A DNA stretch of 6,423 bases. It comes from Paracoccaceae bacterium (GTDB lineage: Bacteria > Pseudomonadota > Alphaproteobacteria > Rhodobacterales > Rhodobacteraceae). The position numbers were made by a program, and so were the translations under genes. The first letter of the stretch is position 1, and each line of letters begins with the position of its first letter. A model generated the notes under the pieces. The model was given only the letters and a program-made list of their open reading frames with translations. It was not told the DNA's origin and did no database searches. The stretch spans positions 1-6,423 of the forward strand of contig JAAEZW010000115.1 in NCBI GenBank assembly GCA_018222665.1, in the 5' to 3' direction. Of the stretch, positions 5,958-6,423 are shown one piece after another.

Positions 5958-6423
5958 ATGCTCGGGACTTTCTGGTCTTTGTTTTTTCGTTGCGTCCACT
6001 GTCGCGTCCGCACATGAACTGTGGCTTGATAGTGAGAAATTTCAATATGAAATTGGCGATAAGGTCGAAGTTTCCCTGATTAACGGGACCAAGTTTGATG
6101 GTGTAAACCTGCCCTATTTCACGCGCCGTGTGTCTGAGCTTTATTATTCGATTGATACGCGCGTTGATGCCACGTCACGTCTGGGTGATTTACCAGCCTT
6201 TCAACAGGTGATCGACACAGCAGGATTGGCGCGGTTCATTTATGTATCTAAAATCGACAATATCACCTATCGCGGTTTGAAAAAATTCATAGCCTTTGTC
6301 GAAGAAAAGGACGCGACATGGGCATTGCAGCGTCATTTGGACAACAACTGGCCAACAGATCGGTTTACCGAACGCTATTTCCGCCATTCAAAGGCCTTGA
6401 TTGATATTGGGCATGGTCACGGG
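5941..6423 (+). CDS. Partial secreted DUF4198-type protein (metal-uptake-associated), runs off window
   Basis: The frame is open from 5941 to the window edge (161 codons, no stop), so the C-terminus is missing. A signal peptide is clear: Arg4-Arg5, a hydrophobic core around LSGLCFFVAS, then TVASA with likely cleavage before HELWLD (His25). HELWL..EKFQYEIGDKVEVSLINGTKFDGVNLPYF resembles the opening of DUF4198 proteins, which are described as periplasmic components linked to Ni/Co transport. RYFRHSKALIDIG (about 145-157) also fits. The family call is by eye, and the function is unknown beyond that. GGGGG at 5931-5935, five bases before ATG 5941, is a fair ribosome-binding site. In-frame ATG 5929 and GTG 5908 are alternatives, and a stop at 5905-5907 bounds the frame. 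The visible part ends in GHGHG. The neighbour is the divergent HupE/UreJ-like gene. Confidence 0.75.
   Translation, partial: MENRRICSGLSGLCFFVASTVASAHELWLDSEKFQYEIGDKVEVSLINGTKFDGVNLPYFTRRVSELYYSIDTRVDATSRLGDLPAFQQVIDTAGLARFIYVSKIDNITYRGLKKFIAFVEEKDATWALQRHLDNNWPTDRFTERYFRHSKALIDIGHGHG

Overview
The window looks like a chromosomal segment of a marine alphaproteobacterium of the Roseobacter/Rhodobacteraceae type. This is inferred from the protein character (GcdH, EF-Ts and S2 all look alphaproteobacterial), the moderate GC content with AT-rich intergenic stretches, and strong Shine-Dalgarno sites. No taxon can be named without a search.

Layout. (1) Positions 1-117 are an AT-rich upstream region. 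(2) Positions 118-2597 (+) hold two translationally coupled genes, glutaryl-CoA dehydrogenase (gcdH) and an FAD-dependent amine/amino-acid oxidase of the DAO (PuuB/OrdL/pipecolate-oxidase-like) type, joined by a TAATG overlap. Together they suggest the late part of lysine-type catabolism entering via glutaryl-CoA. (3) Positions 2598-2925 are a convergent intergenic region. It ends in a strong bidirectional intrinsic terminator and may also hold a short + strand sRNA. (4) Positions 2926-4635 (-) are the translation operon rpsB-tsf (ribosomal protein S2 and elongation factor Ts), read from right to left. (5) Positions 4636-4814 are the rpsB leader and promoter region, rich in inverted repeats, including a candidate switchable structure next to the rpsB Shine-Dalgarno. 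(6) Positions 4815-5957 (-) encode an exported-then-membrane HupE/UreJ-type protein. (7) From 5941 to the window edge (+) runs a partial gene for a secreted DUF4198-type protein. It has no stop inside the window, so a search for closed ORFs misses it. Families 6 and 7 are both linked to transition-metal (Ni/Co) handling. Here they are divergent, and their probable start codons overlap head-to-head with no intergenic space.

Most of the window is ordinary core genome. The parts worth a second look are the head-to-head start overlap, the matching His-Glu predicted N-termini of the two exported proteins, the rpsB leader, and the promoter-plus-terminator arrangement upstream of the tsf terminator.
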